From: Streptomyces sp. CB02414
GTDB lineage: Bacteria > Actinomycetota > Actinomycetes > Streptomycetales > Streptomycetaceae
NCBI RefSeq assembly: GCF_001905385.1
Contig: NZ_LIPF01000012.1
Coordinates: forward strand, 1 to 64,000
Direction of reading: 5' to 3'
DNA length: 64,000 bases
In this document: in pieces, positions 26,899 to 35,398 of the stretch
Layout of the letters: each line of letters begins with the position of its first letter
Position numbering within the stretch: position 1 is the stretch's first letter
Made by a program: the position numbers and the translations under genes
The notes under the pieces: generated by a model
The model's input: only the letters and a program-made list of their open reading frames with translations
Told to the model about the DNA's origin: nothing
Databases searched by the model: none

Positions 26899-27638
26899 CA
26901 GATCAGACAGTAGTCCCGGAAACGAGCGTGGAGGGCAAGCCGGACGCCGCCGTCGTACGGGACGCCCTCGGTGTCGGCGTCGCCGTCGGACTGTCCGGGT
27001 TCGCCTTCGGGGTGACCTCGGCCGGCAGCGGACTGACACTGGCGCAGACCTGCGCGCTCAGCCTCCTGGTGTTCACCGGGGCGTCCCAGTTCGCGCTCGT
27101 CGGGGCGCTGGCGGCCGGCGGCAATCCGCTCACCGCCGCGGCGGGGGCCTTCTTCCTGGGCGTGCGCAACGCCTTCTACGGGCTGCGGCTGTCGCAGTTG
27201 CTGGCCCTCCCGCGCGCGGTGCGCCCGTTCGCCGCGCAGTGGGTGATCGACGAGACGACGGCCGTGGCCCTCGCCCAGCCCACGCGGCGCGGCGTCCGGA
27301 TCGGGTTCACCGTCACCGGACTCACCCTGTACTTGCTGTGGAACCTCACCACCCTGCTCGGCGCGCTGGGTGCGGAGGCCATCGGGGACACCGACGCCTG
27401 GGGGCTCGACGCCGCCGGGCCCGCCGTCTTCCTGGCGCTGCTCGCGCCGATGCTGAGGACCACCACGGAACGGATGGTTGCCGCGCTGGCCGTCCTCCTG
27501 GGACTCGGCCTGCTCCCCGTCCTGCCCGCCGGTGTGCCCGTTCTGGTGGCCGCACTGGCGGCCCCGGTCGTCCTCTGGGCGCGCGGACGCCGCGGGAGCG
27601 GGGCCGGTCAGGACTTGGCACGGGAGGAGGACCGTTGA
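26895..27638 (+). CDS. azlC: AzlC-family branched-chain amino acid exporter subunit
   Basis: The 247-residue integral membrane protein belongs to the AzlC (LIV-E) family. Conserved features are the F-T-G-A-S-Q-F-A segment, G-V-R-N-A-F-Y-G and W-V-I-D-E-T-T-A. About seven hydrophobic helices are visible. Together with AzlD it exports branched-chain or related amino acids; the substrate is inferred from the family. The GTG start overlaps the stop of the AraC gene and its stop overlaps the TTG start of azlD, so all three form a coupled operon. Confidence 0.9.
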   Translation: MTDQTVVPETSVEGKPDAAVVRDALGVGVAVGLSGFAFGVTSAGSGLTLAQTCALSLLVFTGASQFALVGALAAGGNPLTAAAGAFFLGVRNAFYGLRLSQLLALPRAVRPFAAQWVIDETTAVALAQPTRRGVRIGFTVTGLTLYLLWNLTTLLGALGAEAIGDTDAWGLDAAGPAVFLALLAPMLRTTTERMVAALAVLLGLGLLPVLPAGVPVLVAALAAPVVLWARGRRGSGAGQDLAREEDR

Positions 27639-27943
27639 GCGTCTGGATCGCGATCGGCGTGACCGCGGTGGGGTGCTACGTCGTCAAACTCGTCGGGCTG
27701 CTGGTGCCCGCGGGCGCGCTGGAGCGGCCCTTGGTGCGGCGTCTCGCCGCCCTGCTGCCCGTGGCGCTCCTCGCCGCGCTCACCGCGCAGCAGACCTTCG
27801 CCGACGGGCAGGCGCTGGTGCTGGACGCGCGGGCCGCGGGAGTCGCCGCGGCCGCCCTGGCGCTGGTTCTGCGCGCGCCGTTCCTGCTCGTCGTCGCGGC
27901 GGCCGTGGTGGTGACCGCGGGCGTACGGGCCATGGGCGGCTGA
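27635..27943 (+). CDS. azlD: AzlD-family exporter subunit
   Basis: The 102-residue protein has four hydrophobic segments and the R-R-L-A-A-L-L-P-V-A-L-L-A-A-L motif typical of AzlD. It is the small partner of AzlC. TTG 27635 is chosen because GGGAGGAGG precedes it and the codon overlaps the azlC stop (TTGA). The gene ends 28 bases from a convergent gene; a small CGGCCG-gtcggt-CGGCCG hairpin (27954-27971) may end both transcripts. Confidence 0.85.
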   Translation: MSVWIAIGVTAVGCYVVKLVGLLVPAGALERPLVRRLAALLPVALLAALTAQQTFADGQALVLDARAAGVAAAALALVLRAPFLLVVAAAVVVTAGVRAMGG

Positions 27944-27971
27944 CGAGCCCGGTCGGCCGGTCGGTCGGCCG

Positions 27972-28925
27972 TCAGTCGATCGGGCGGCCGTACGCGCGGA
28001 GCGTGCGCAGGGCCTCGATCGTCACCCCGGGACGGGCCTCCAGGGCGGGAGCGGGTGCCCAGCGGCGCCAGCGGACGGGCCAGCCCCCGTCCTCCTCCTG
28101 CTCCGAGGCGAGGAAGTCGAGGGAGCGGGCCATCTCGTCGTCCGTGAACCACGCGCGCGCGAGGGAGTGCGGGTGGCCCGCGTAGTCGTGGGGGAAGTGG
28201 TGCTCGCCCGGGGCGTAGCCCGGGGAGACCGGGTACGCGTCGCGCTCGTCCGGCTCCAGTACCGCGAGGCGCTGTCCGCGCACGAGGCGGCCCAGCCGGC
28301 CGGCGGCCGCCTCCGCGCGGGGACGGTCGGGAGCGCTGTCCAGGAAGGCCACGGCGGCCTCGATCTCGTAGGGGTGAGAGGATTCCAGCGACTCCGCCGC
28401 CTGCCAGCAGAAGTCCGTCGCCCGGAACAGCCAGGCGTGCCAGACGTCGTTGCGGTGCAGCAGGCCGACCACCGGCCCCGTGGCGAGCAGCTCGCCGGGA
28501 GGGTCGTCCACGACCGGCACGAACGGGGCCGCCGGATACCCCCGCTGACTGGGGTGGACCGCGGGCAGGGCGCCGTCCCGCGTGGACACGGAGGTCAGGT
28601 AGCGGCACATCCGCTCCACGCGCTGTCCGCCGCAACCGCCGACGGCGTCCAGGACGCGCAGGGCACGCGCGGTGTGCAGCGGCTGGCTGACCGGGCCGCG
28701 CAGATCGGGCTCCAGCCCGTGACCGTACCCGCCGTCCTCGTTGCGGTAGGCGTCCAGGGCACTCTCCACCGGACCGGCGTCGCCACCGCGGAAGTGGTAC
28801 GCGAACAGGCGCTGTTCCAGCACCCGCGCGGTGAGCCAGACGAAGTGCTCGGCGCGTGCGAGCGGAGAGCGCCCCGCCGGGGGCGGGGGCGTCGTGGGGA
28901 GTGCGGAAGCTCCGTTTTCGGCCAT
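27972..28925 (-). CDS. Alpha/alpha-toroid (prenyltransferase/terpene cyclase-like) protein of unknown function
   Basis: The 317-residue protein contains repeats of the type seen in prenyltransferase and squalene-hopene cyclase folds: N-E-D-G-G-Y-G-H-G-L-E-P-D (about 70-82) and E-E-D-G-G-W-P (near 280). Residues S-Q-P-L-H-T-A-R-A fit a toroid helix. No catalytic D-x-D-D acid motif or farnesyl zinc site was found, so an enzymatic role cannot be claimed. Start ATG 28925 lies seven bases after TACGGT (28938-28933), suggesting a leaderless mRNA. Its position next to DUF3046 and recA is, from memory, conserved in Streptomyces. Confidence 0.75.
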   Translation of the reverse strand: MAENGASALPTTPPPPAGRSPLARAEHFVWLTARVLEQRLFAYHFRGGDAGPVESALDAYRNEDGGYGHGLEPDLRGPVSQPLHTARALRVLDAVGGCGGQRVERMCRYLTSVSTRDGALPAVHPSQRGYPAAPFVPVVDDPPGELLATGPVVGLLHRNDVWHAWLFRATDFCWQAAESLESSHPYEIEAAVAFLDSAPDRPRAEAAAGRLGRLVRGQRLAVLEPDERDAYPVSPGYAPGEHHFPHDYAGHPHSLARAWFTDDEMARSLDFLASEQEEDGGWPVRWRRWAPAPALEARPGVTIEALRTLRAYGRPID

Positions 28926-28932
28926 GGTCAAG

Positions 28933-28938
28933 ACCGTA
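28933..28938 (-). promoter_or_regulatory. -10 box for a probable leaderless transcript of the toroid protein gene
   Basis: On the minus strand TACGGT ends seven bases before ATG 28925. No convincing -35 box was found at the expected distance. Confidence 0.4.
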
Positions 28939-28994
28939 GGACGGAAAGCGGTCCCGGTAGGTGGTCCCGGCACAGGGCCCACCCTCAGGGGCGG

Positions 28995-29000
28995 GATACT
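28995..29000 (+). promoter_or_regulatory. -10 box for the DUF3046 gene
   Basis: GATACT ends six bases before ATG 29007. GGAG directly after it is too close to the start codon for a normal ribosome-binding site, so a leaderless mRNA is likely. Confidence 0.45.
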
Positions 29001-29006
29001 GGAGTC

Positions 29007-29201
29007 ATGCGGTTGACGGTCTTCTGGGAGCGGATGACGGATCACTTCGGTCCGGGGTACGCCGACACCTTCGCGCGCGATCACGTGATGGCGGAGCTGG
29101 GCGGGCGTACGGTGCACGAGGCGCTGGACGCCGGCTGGGACGCCAAGGACGTGTGGCGGGTCGTCTGCACCGTCATGAACGTGCCGCGGGAGCAGCGCTG
29201 A
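29007..29201 (+). CDS. DUF3046 family small protein
   Basis: The 64-residue protein matches the DUF3046 family, with M-R-L-T-V-F-W-E-R-M at the start and the C-terminal segment V-P-x-x-x-R. Families of this kind are found near recA across actinobacteria and have no known function. The start follows from the family's conserved N-terminus and from the -10 box six bases upstream. Confidence 0.85.
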   Translation: MRLTVFWERMTDHFGPGYADTFARDHVMAELGGRTVHEALDAGWDAKDVWRVVCTVMNVPREQR

Positions 29202-29249
29202 CCGGGCGCGAAGATCACCGAACGGGACTCCGCCGTCCCCGGCGTGGGC

Positions 29250-29255
29250 GAGACT
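29250..29255 (+). promoter_or_regulatory. -10 box for the AI-2E transporter gene
   Basis: GAGACT ends six bases before GTG 29262. The same hexamer and spacing occur before miaA at 50026. Confidence 0.4.
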
Positions 29256-29261
29256 TGGTCC

Positions 29262-30506
29262 GTGGCACCGACTGACGAGACCGGGCAGGCGACCCGGCAC
29301 CCCTCCGCGCCCGGCACGACGCCGCCCGCCCCGCCCCCGCCCGCAGGCGCCGCCGGGCCGGGTGCGCGCATGCCGCGCTGGCTGCCGCGCGCCATGGTGC
29401 TCGCTCTCGCGCTCATCGCCGTCTTCCAGCTGGGCAGCTGGGCCTTCCACCAGCTCACCGGCCTGTTGATCAACATCCTCATCGCGTTCTTCCTGGCCCT
29501 CGCCATCGAGCCCGCGGTGAGCTGGATGGCCGCTCGCGGCATGCGCCGCGGACTGGCCACCTTCTTCGTGTTCCTCCTGGTGCTGATCGCCGCAGCCGGG
29601 TTCGTCACGCTGCTCGGCTCCATGCTCGCGGGCCAGATCGTCAAGATGGTCGAGGACTTCCCGGAGTACCTCGACTCCGTCATCAACTGGGTCAACGGCC
29701 ACTTCCACACCGAGCTGAGACGGGTGGACATCCAGGAGGGCCTGCTCCGCTCCGACTGGCTGCGCAACTACGTGCAGAACAGCGCCACCGGTGTCCTGGA
29801 CGTGTCGGCCCAGGTCCTCGGCGGGCTCTTCCAGCTGCTGACGATCCTGCTGTTCTCCTTCTACTTCGCCGCCGACGGTCCCCGGCTGCGGCGCGCGCTC
29901 TGCTCCGTCCTGCCGCCCGCCCGGCAGGCCGAGGTGCTGCGCGCGTGGGAGATCGCCGTCGACAAGACGGGCGGCTATCTGTACTCGCGCGGTCTGATGG
30001 CGCTCGTGTCTGGTGTCGCGCACTACATCCTGCTGGAGTTCCTGGAGGTGCCGTACGCCCCCGCGCTCGCCGTGTGGGTGGGCCTGGTGTCGCAGTTCAT
30101 CCCCACCATCGGCACCTATCTCGCGGGCGCCCTGCCGATGCTGATCGCCTTCACGGTCAACCCCTGGTACGCGCTGTGGGTGCTGGTCTTCGTGGTGATC
30201 TACCAGCAGTTCGAGAACTACGTGCTGCAGCCCAAGCTGACGTCCAAGACCGTGGACATCCACCCCGCGGTCGCCTTCGGCTCGGTCGTCGCGGGCACCG
30301 CCCTGCTCGGTGCGGTCGGTGCGCTGATCGCCATTCCGGCGATCGCCACGCTGCAGGCGTTCCTGGGGGCGTACGTCAAGCGCTACGACGTCACGGACGA
30401 TCCGCGCGTCCACGGACGCCGGATCCGCCGGCCGGCCGGGGCCGGAGGTTCCACGCGCCTGCGCAAGCTGTGGGCCAAGAGGCCGGAGGACGGGGCCGGC
30501 TCTTAG
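29262..30506 (+). CDS. AI-2E family transporter (UPF0118)
   Basis: The 414-residue membrane protein has a Pro/Ala-rich cytoplasmic N-terminus of about 35 residues. About eight membrane helices follow, with the conserved P-T-I-G-T-Y-L-A-G-A-L-P loop and the Q-P-K-L segment. Members of this family export signals such as AI-2 or exchange sodium for protons; no substrate can be assigned here. GTG 29262 fits a leaderless start; another GTG at 29244 would add six residues and precede the -10 box. It ends five bases from the convergent VapB-like gene. Confidence 0.85.
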   Translation: MAPTDETGQATRHPSAPGTTPPAPPPPAGAAGPGARMPRWLPRAMVLALALIAVFQLGSWAFHQLTGLLINILIAFFLALAIEPAVSWMAARGMRRGLATFFVFLLVLIAAAGFVTLLGSMLAGQIVKMVEDFPEYLDSVINWVNGHFHTELRRVDIQEGLLRSDWLRNYVQNSATGVLDVSAQVLGGLFQLLTILLFSFYFAADGPRLRRALCSVLPPARQAEVLRAWEIAVDKTGGYLYSRGLMALVSGVAHYILLEFLEVPYAPALAVWVGLVSQFIPTIGTYLAGALPMLIAFTVNPWYALWVLVFVVIYQQFENYVLQPKLTSKTVDIHPAVAFGSVVAGTALLGAVGALIAIPAIATLQAFLGAYVKRYDVTDDPRVHGRRIRRPAGAGGSTRLRKLWAKRPEDGAGS

Positions 30507-30511
30507 AGGGA

Positions 30512-30712
30512 TCAGCCCTGCGGCTCCTGCGGCTTGGCGTCGGTCTCCCGCAGTCCGAGGTCCGTGCTGCCGGTGCGGGTCTCCGTGCGGTGGCCGCGGG
30601 CGATGTAGTCCCGCACCACCGCCTCGACGGCGTCCTGGGGCGATCCGATGCCGGCCAGGACCATCACCTCCACCACCAGTTCGGCGTCAAGACTGATGCT
30701 GATCTTGGCCAT
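30512..30712 (-). CDS. VapB-like ribbon-helix-helix protein
   Basis: The 66-residue protein begins M-A-K-I-S-I-S-L-D, the beta strand of a ribbon-helix-helix DNA-binding fold. A helix pair with the A-V-E-A-V-V-R-D-Y-I segment and a charged tail follow. It resembles VapB-type antitoxins, but no toxin gene is adjacent: the neighbours are a transporter and recA. It may be a solitary regulator. ATG 30712 has GAGGGGGG upstream. Confidence 0.75.
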   Translation of the reverse strand: MAKISISLDAELVVEVMVLAGIGSPQDAVEAVVRDYIARGHRTETRTGSTDLGLRETDAKPQEPQG

Positions 30713-30800
30713 GGTGCCCCCCTCTTCACGTCGCGACCGCACTCTAGCCACGTGGCGGCCGGACCGGCAGACGTACGCTCGGAGGAGCCACGTGGTGCGC

Positions 30801-30830
30801 TTGACACGAAAATCGAACATCCATTCTTAT
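30801..30830 (+). promoter_or_regulatory. recA upstream promoter with SOS-like box
   Basis: TTGACA (30801-30806) is followed after 18 bases by TCTTAT (30825-30830). Between them GAACATCCATTC (30815-30826) resembles the SOS box described for streptomycete recA. LexA bound here would cover the spacer and the -10 box. Confidence 0.6.
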
Positions 30831-30924
30831 GGAGGCTCCGGCGAGGCTCGTGACGGGTGATTCGACTGGGTTTGGACGGAGAAGTGCCCGAGTTATCCAC
30901 AGGCCGGACCCGCATCGGGGCGCA

Positions 30925-30947
30925 TTGTCAGTGGCAGGCATTAGCGT
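30925..30947 (+). promoter_or_regulatory. Second recA promoter, PafBC/RecA-NDp type
   Basis: TTGTCAGTG (30925-30933), exactly eight bases, then TAGCGT (30942-30947). This is a perfect match to the LexA-independent damage motif TTGTCAGTG-N8-TAnnnT, placing the transcription start about 35 bases before the recA ATG. Confidence 0.85.
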
Positions 30948-30990
30948 CTTTGACGTGAAGCGATCGAATCAAGCAAACCGGGTGGAACCC

Positions 30991-32109
30991 ATGGCAGGAA
31001 CCGACCGCGAGAAGGCGCTGGACGCCGCGCTCGCACAGATTGAACGGCAATTCGGCAAGGGCGCGGTCATGCGCATGGGTGAGCGGTCGAAGGAGCCCAT
31101 CGAGGTCATCTCGACCGGCTCGACCGCGCTCGACGTGGCCCTCGGTGTCGGTGGCATCCCGCGTGGCCGGGTCGTGGAGATCTACGGCCCCGAGTCCTCG
31201 GGCAAGACGACCCTGACCCTGCACGCCGTGGCGAACGCGCAGAAGGCCGGCGGTCAGGTCGCGTTCGTGGACGCGGAGCACGCCCTCGACCCCGAGTACG
31301 CGCAGAAGCTCGGCGTCGACATCGACAACCTGATCCTGTCCCAGCCGGACAACGGCGAGCAGGCCCTGGAGATCGTGGACATGCTGGTCCGCTCCGGTGC
31401 CCTCGACCTCATCGTCATCGACTCCGTCGCCGCGCTCGTGCCGCGTGCGGAGATCGAGGGCGAGATGGGCGACAGCCACGTCGGTCTCCAGGCCCGGCTG
31501 ATGAGCCAGGCCCTCCGGAAGATCACCAGCGCGCTCAACCAGTCCAAGACCACCGCGATCTTCATCAACCAGCTCCGCGAGAAGATCGGCGTCATGTTCG
31601 GCTCTCCGGAGACCACGACCGGTGGCCGGGCGCTGAAGTTCTACGCCTCGGTGCGCATCGACATCCGCCGCATCGAGACCCTGAAGGACGGCACGGAGGC
31701 GGTCGGCAACCGCACCCGCTGCAAGGTCGTCAAGAACAAGGTCGCGCCGCCCTTCAAGCAGGCCGAGTTCGACATCCTCTACGGCCAGGGCATCAGCCGC
31801 GAGGGCGGCCTGATCGACATGGGCGTGGAGCACGGCTTCGTCCGTAAGGCCGGCGCCTGGTACACGTACGAGGGCGACCAGCTCGGCCAGGGCAAGGAGA
31901 ACGCGCGCAACTTCCTGAAGGACAACCCCGACCTCGCCAACGAGATCGAGAAGAAGATCAAGGAGAAGCTGGGCGTCGGGGTGCGTCCCGAGGAGCCGGC
32001 GGCCACCGAGCCGGGACCGGACGCCGCCGCGGCCGACCCCGCACCGGCGGTGCCCGCCCCCGCGACCCCCAAGGCCACCAAGTCCAAGGCCGCGGCAGCC
32101 AAGAGCTGA
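30991..32109 (+). CDS. recA: Recombinase RecA
   Basis: The 372-residue protein is a typical RecA. Walker A G-P-E-S-S-G-K-T is at residues 66-73. The L1 and L2 DNA-binding loops, the I-N-Q-L-R-E-K-I-G segment and the polymer-forming N-terminal helix are present. The C-terminus is extended by a Pro/Ala/Lys-rich tail as in other streptomycetes. RecA forms filaments on single-stranded DNA for recombination and LexA cleavage. ATG 30991 is preceded by GGTGGAA. recX follows after three bases. Two promoters upstream suggest dual damage control. Confidence 0.98.
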   Translation: MAGTDREKALDAALAQIERQFGKGAVMRMGERSKEPIEVISTGSTALDVALGVGGIPRGRVVEIYGPESSGKTTLTLHAVANAQKAGGQVAFVDAEHALDPEYAQKLGVDIDNLILSQPDNGEQALEIVDMLVRSGALDLIVIDSVAALVPRAEIEGEMGDSHVGLQARLMSQALRKITSALNQSKTTAIFINQLREKIGVMFGSPETTTGGRALKFYASVRIDIRRIETLKDGTEAVGNRTRCKVVKNKVAPPFKQAEFDILYGQGISREGGLIDMGVEHGFVRKAGAWYTYEGDQLGQGKENARNFLKDNPDLANEIEKKIKEKLGVGVRPEEPAATEPGPDAAAADPAPAVPAPATPKATKSKAAAAKS

Positions 32110-32112
32110 CCC

Positions 32113-32847
32113 GTGACGCGACGAACCGACTGGGCGGTCACCACGTACGAGACGGATTCGTTCGCCGTCGACGCCGGTGGCGGAGGCGAGGCGCGCCACG
32201 GTGACGGCGAGGCGCGCCGCTCGGGCGGACGTGGCCGTGGAACAACGGGCGGCGGGCGCGGACGGCGGCGGCGCGAGCGCGCTGAGCCGTCCGCGGAGGA
32301 CGGAGGTGCCACCTCCTCGTCGAGGGCCGAGCAGGCGGAGCCTCCGCGGGACCCGGTGGAGCAGGCACGGGCGATCTGCCTGCGCCTGCTCACCGGGACC
32401 CCGCGCACCCGCAAGCAGCTCGCCGACGCGTTGCGCAAACGAGAGATCCCCGATGAGGCCGCCGAGGAGGTGCTGTCCCGGTTCGAGGAGGTCGGACTGA
32501 TCAACGACAGCGCCTTCGCGGACGCCTGGGTGGAGTCCCGGCACCACGGCCGCGGGCTGGCCAGGCGAGCCCTCGCAAGGGAGCTGCGGACCAAGGGCGT
32601 CGACGCCACGCTCATCGACGCGGCTGTCTCCCAGCTGGACTCCGAGCAGGAGGAGGAGACCGCACGCGAACTGGTCGACCGGAAGCTGCGCGCCACCCGG
32701 GGTCTCGACCGTGACAAGAGACTGCGCCGCCTCGCGGGCATGCTCGCCCGCAAGGGCTATCCCGAGGGCATGGCCCTGCGGGTGGTCCGCCAGGCGCTGG
32801 AGGAGGAGGGCGAGGACACGGAGTTCCTCGGCGAGGAGGGGTTCTGA
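32113..32847 (+). CDS. recX: RecA regulator RecX
   Basis: The 244-residue protein has a divergent, charged and Gly/Arg-rich N-terminal extension of about 80 residues. The RecX helical repeats follow, with A-R-x-I-C-L-R-L-L-T, R-K-Q-L-A-D-A-L, G-L-I-N-D-S-A-F-A and a C-terminal R-K-G-Y-P. RecX limits RecA filament activity. GTG 32113 lies three bases after the recA stop, so the two genes are co-transcribed. The length above that of E. coli RecX (166) comes from the N-terminal extension. Confidence 0.93.
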   Translation: MTRRTDWAVTTYETDSFAVDAGGGGEARHGDGEARRSGGRGRGTTGGGRGRRRRERAEPSAEDGGATSSSRAEQAEPPRDPVEQARAICLRLLTGTPRTRKQLADALRKREIPDEAAEEVLSRFEEVGLINDSAFADAWVESRHHGRGLARRALARELRTKGVDATLIDAAVSQLDSEQEEETARELVDRKLRATRGLDRDKRLRRLAGMLARKGYPEGMALRVVRQALEEEGEDTEFLGEEGF

Positions 32848-32890
32848 CCGGTACCAGGGCGCCGGGTCTCGGGAGTGCCCGGTCGGCAGA

Positions 32891-33373
32891 CTACGGAGCG
32901 GCGACCGGCAGTCCCGCCGCCCGCCACGCCTGGAACCTGCCGATCAGATCGGTCGCCCGGTGCCAGCCCCAGACGGTGCGGTGACTCCGCCGCCAGGCTG
33001 GAGGCGTGGCCCTCGTCGCAGATGACGACGGCGCGCAGGTCATGGCCCGTGGCCTCGGGGATACGGTGGCGCCCCGCGGGTCCAGGCGCCACTCTGATGC
33101 CGACCAGCAGCGCCGTGCCGGCCCTGGCGGCGTCGTACGCCTCGTGCACGTGGTGCCGGCCGAAGGTGCGTCCCTCGCCGGCAGGCAGCCGGCGTTCCCG
33201 GTCCATGCCGTCGGTGAGTTCCAGGGATTTCCAGCTGTCGCGGGCAGACTGGCGGCGAGGGCGTTCTCCTTGAGCTCGCCCGCCGCGGTCACGAAGGCAC
33301 CGACCGACTCGGCGTGATCGTGCCAGCCGGTGCCGGTGCCGGGTGGCCACCCGATCAGCCAGGCGGTAGGCGC
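32891..33373 (-). pseudogene. Decayed cysteine dioxygenase and rhodanese gene pair
   Basis: Minus-strand fragments in shifting frames match two enzymes. From 33373 to about 33236 one frame reads A-W-L-I-G-W-P-P-G-T-G-T-G-W-H-D-H, the iron-binding strand of a cysteine dioxygenase. A second frame (about 33242-33141) continues with L-E-L-T-D-G-M-D-R-E-R-R-L-P-A-G and F-G-R-H-H-V-H. Rhodanese-like pieces follow: A-G-T-A-L-L-V-G-I-R, then S-E-W-R-L-D-P (33097-33077), H-R-I-P-E-A-T-G-H-D-L-R (33068-32982), and finally W-H-R-A-T-D-L-I-G-R-F-Q-A-W-R-A-A-G-L-P-V (to 32891). At least four frame switches and an internal deletion that removes the dioxygenase C-terminus rule out a functional product. An intact pair at this place is, from memory, present in related species. 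Confidence 0.8.
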
Positions 33374-33653
33374 AGAGGCAGGGGAGGAGACAGACGCGGA
33401 TACCGGCCTGTGTGGTTCGCGAAGAGCGCGCGGCGGCACGTCGAGCGGCGCGTGCGAAGGAAGTGATGCGGATTCAGCAGGACGGGCGACACACGCAGCC
33501 CCGCGTAACGGACGAGGTCCGTGTGGACCCTCCGCCGCAGGCGCACACAGGTGTCCGTCACGACCCGGAGTGGACCACGGCGGTGCCGGCCGGTCACGGC
33601 GACCGGCCACAGCCGGTCGCCCACGAGTCGTCGACGCGGACCGCGCCCGCCGG
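33374..33653. other. Non-coding stretch next to the pseudogene
   Basis: I see no convincing gene here. The minus strand near 33374-33530 may hold the unrecognisable 5' part of the decayed dioxygenase, but the match is too weak to claim. Confidence 0.4.
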
Positions 33654-35282
33654 TCAGCGACTGGACCCGGCCACCGCACTCGCCTCCGCCGCGTCCTCCG
33701 CGGCCGTCGCGCTCGCCGCCGCCCCGCCCAGCGCGGTCTCCGCCGCCGCGTACAGGTCGGCCGGACGCACGCCGCCCTGCGCCGAGACCAGGTGACCGTC
33801 GGGCCGTACGAGCAGCACGGTGTGGGCGGCGGCACCCGGGTACGCCTCGGCGACGAGCAGTTCGGCGCGGTGCGGCAGCGCCGTCACCGCGGCCGCCAGC
33901 CGGGGCATGATCCCGGCGGTCACCCAGTGCTTCCGGTCCCACACCCCCGTACCCGGCGCGACCAGCACCACCAGCAGCGCCCCGCGCCCGAGCCGGTCGC
34001 GCAGCCGTACGAACGTGCCGTCCTCGGCCGTGACCCGCACGTCGGTGACTGGGGAACCGGGCGCAGTGCCGACGACCGCCTCCCCCGCGAGTTGCCCGGG
34101 CATGAGCGGCGAGTCGGCGTACGCCCCCGGCGCGCCCAGGGCTCCACGCCCCAGGTGGCCGTCGGCGAGCAGCGCGTCATTGCCCCGTGACGAGCCGGGC
34201 ACGTAGGCACGCAGGCCACCGCCGCCACGCAGCAGCGGAAGTACCTGGTCGGCGGCGCGCAGACGCGCGGCGATCGCCGTACGCCGCTCCTCCTGGTAAC
34301 TGTCGAGCAGCGCGTCACGCGGCCCGTGATGCCAGGCCAGGGCCAGCTTCCAGGCGAGGTTGTCGGCGTCCCGCAGCCCTTCCTCCAGGCCCTGCGTGCC
34401 CAGCGCGCCCAGGAGGTGGGCCGCGTCCCCGGCGAGGAAGACGCGCCCCACCCGCCAGCGGCGAGCCAGCCGGTGGTGGACGGTGTGGACGCCGGTGTCG
34501 AGGAGCTCGTACGACGGAGTCACCCCCTCCGCCCAGCCGGTGAGCGTCTCACGGACGCGGTTCACCAGCAGTTCCGGCGTGACCAGGTCCTTCCCGGGCG
34601 GCAGCAGCCAGTCCAGGCGCCAGACACCGTCCGGCAGGGGGCGGCCGACGATCTCTCCCGTCGACGGGCCCGACGTCCGCCACGGCGGCATCCGGTGGAG
34701 CAGCGCCTCGTCGGTCCACGGGAGTTCTGTACGCAGCGTGGCCACGGCGTATCGTTCCACCGCCGTACGGCCGGGGAAACGGATGTCCTGGAGCTTGCGG
34801 ACGGTGGAGCGGGGGCCGTCGCAGCCGACCAGGTAGCTGCCGCGCCACCAGGTGCCGGCGGGCCCGCGGGTGTGGGCGGTGACGCCGGATCCCTCCTGCT
34901 CGATGCCGTCGAGACGGCTGTCGACGGCGACCTTCACGAGCGTTTCGCGGGCGAGCGCGGCGCGCAGGACGCCGGTCAGTTCGTGCTGGGTGATGTGCAG
35001 CGGCGCGGGGTCGGCGTCGCCGAATTCGACCTCACGCGTCACCTGCTTGCGCCGCATCGACCGCCATCCGGCCCAACGGGAACCCAGTTCCGTCAACGGT
35101 GTTCCGGTGAGCCGTTCGACGAGGGCGACGGTGTCCTCGCGCAGCACGACGGTGCGCGCGGGGCGCGGTTCGTCCTTGCCCGGCCCTTCGTCGAGGACGA
35201 CGCAGGGCACCTCCTGCCGCGCCAGTGCCAGGGCGAGCGTGAGCCCGACGGGCCCCGCTCCGGTGACGATCACCGGGTCCAC
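33654..35282 (-). CDS. FAD-dependent aromatic-type monooxygenase
   Basis: The 542-residue flavoprotein has the N-terminal dinucleotide motif G-A-G-P-V-G-L-T-L-A (about 8-17), the second FAD contact F-L-A-G-D-A-A-H (about 280) followed by G-T-Q-G-L-E-E-G-L-R-D-A-D-N-L-A-W-K-L, and a thioredoxin-like C-terminal domain. This is the PheA/TfdB/Rox class of hydroxylases acting on aromatic or polyketide substrates; the substrate is unknown. GTG 35282 was chosen since a G-rich ribosome-binding site precedes it and residue 1 is next to the FAD strand. A TTG further upstream (35372) would add 30 atypical residues. It is not close to other biosynthetic genes. Confidence 0.85.
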   Translation of the reverse strand: MDPVIVTGAGPVGLTLALALARQEVPCVVLDEGPGKDEPRPARTVVLREDTVALVERLTGTPLTELGSRWAGWRSMRRKQVTREVEFGDADPAPLHITQHELTGVLRAALARETLVKVAVDSRLDGIEQEGSGVTAHTRGPAGTWWRGSYLVGCDGPRSTVRKLQDIRFPGRTAVERYAVATLRTELPWTDEALLHRMPPWRTSGPSTGEIVGRPLPDGVWRLDWLLPPGKDLVTPELLVNRVRETLTGWAEGVTPSYELLDTGVHTVHHRLARRWRVGRVFLAGDAAHLLGALGTQGLEEGLRDADNLAWKLALAWHHGPRDALLDSYQEERRTAIAARLRAADQVLPLLRGGGGLRAYVPGSSRGNDALLADGHLGRGALGAPGAYADSPLMPGQLAGEAVVGTAPGSPVTDVRVTAEDGTFVRLRDRLGRGALLVVLVAPGTGVWDRKHWVTAGIMPRLAAAVTALPHRAELLVAEAYPGAAAHTVLLVRPDGHLVSAQGGVRPADLYAAAETALGGAAASATAAEDAAEASAVAGSSR

Positions 35283-35398
35283 GGTGCGGTGCCCCCTGCC
35301 CGTGGCGGTGTCCCGGGGGACGTAGGTGAACAGGACGTTGGAGCAGGGTGCACGGTCACAGAACGTATGCAACCCATTGGCGCAGCTTGCGTCAAGCG

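Noticed and set aside
32848..33653. Intact genes between recX and the monooxygenase
   Set aside because: Similarity to cysteine dioxygenase and rhodanese jumps between frames, so the region was called a pseudogene.
35283..35372. Longer monooxygenase starting at TTG 35372
   Set aside because: The added residues do not fit the family, and GTG 35282 has a better ribosome-binding site next to the FAD-binding strand.
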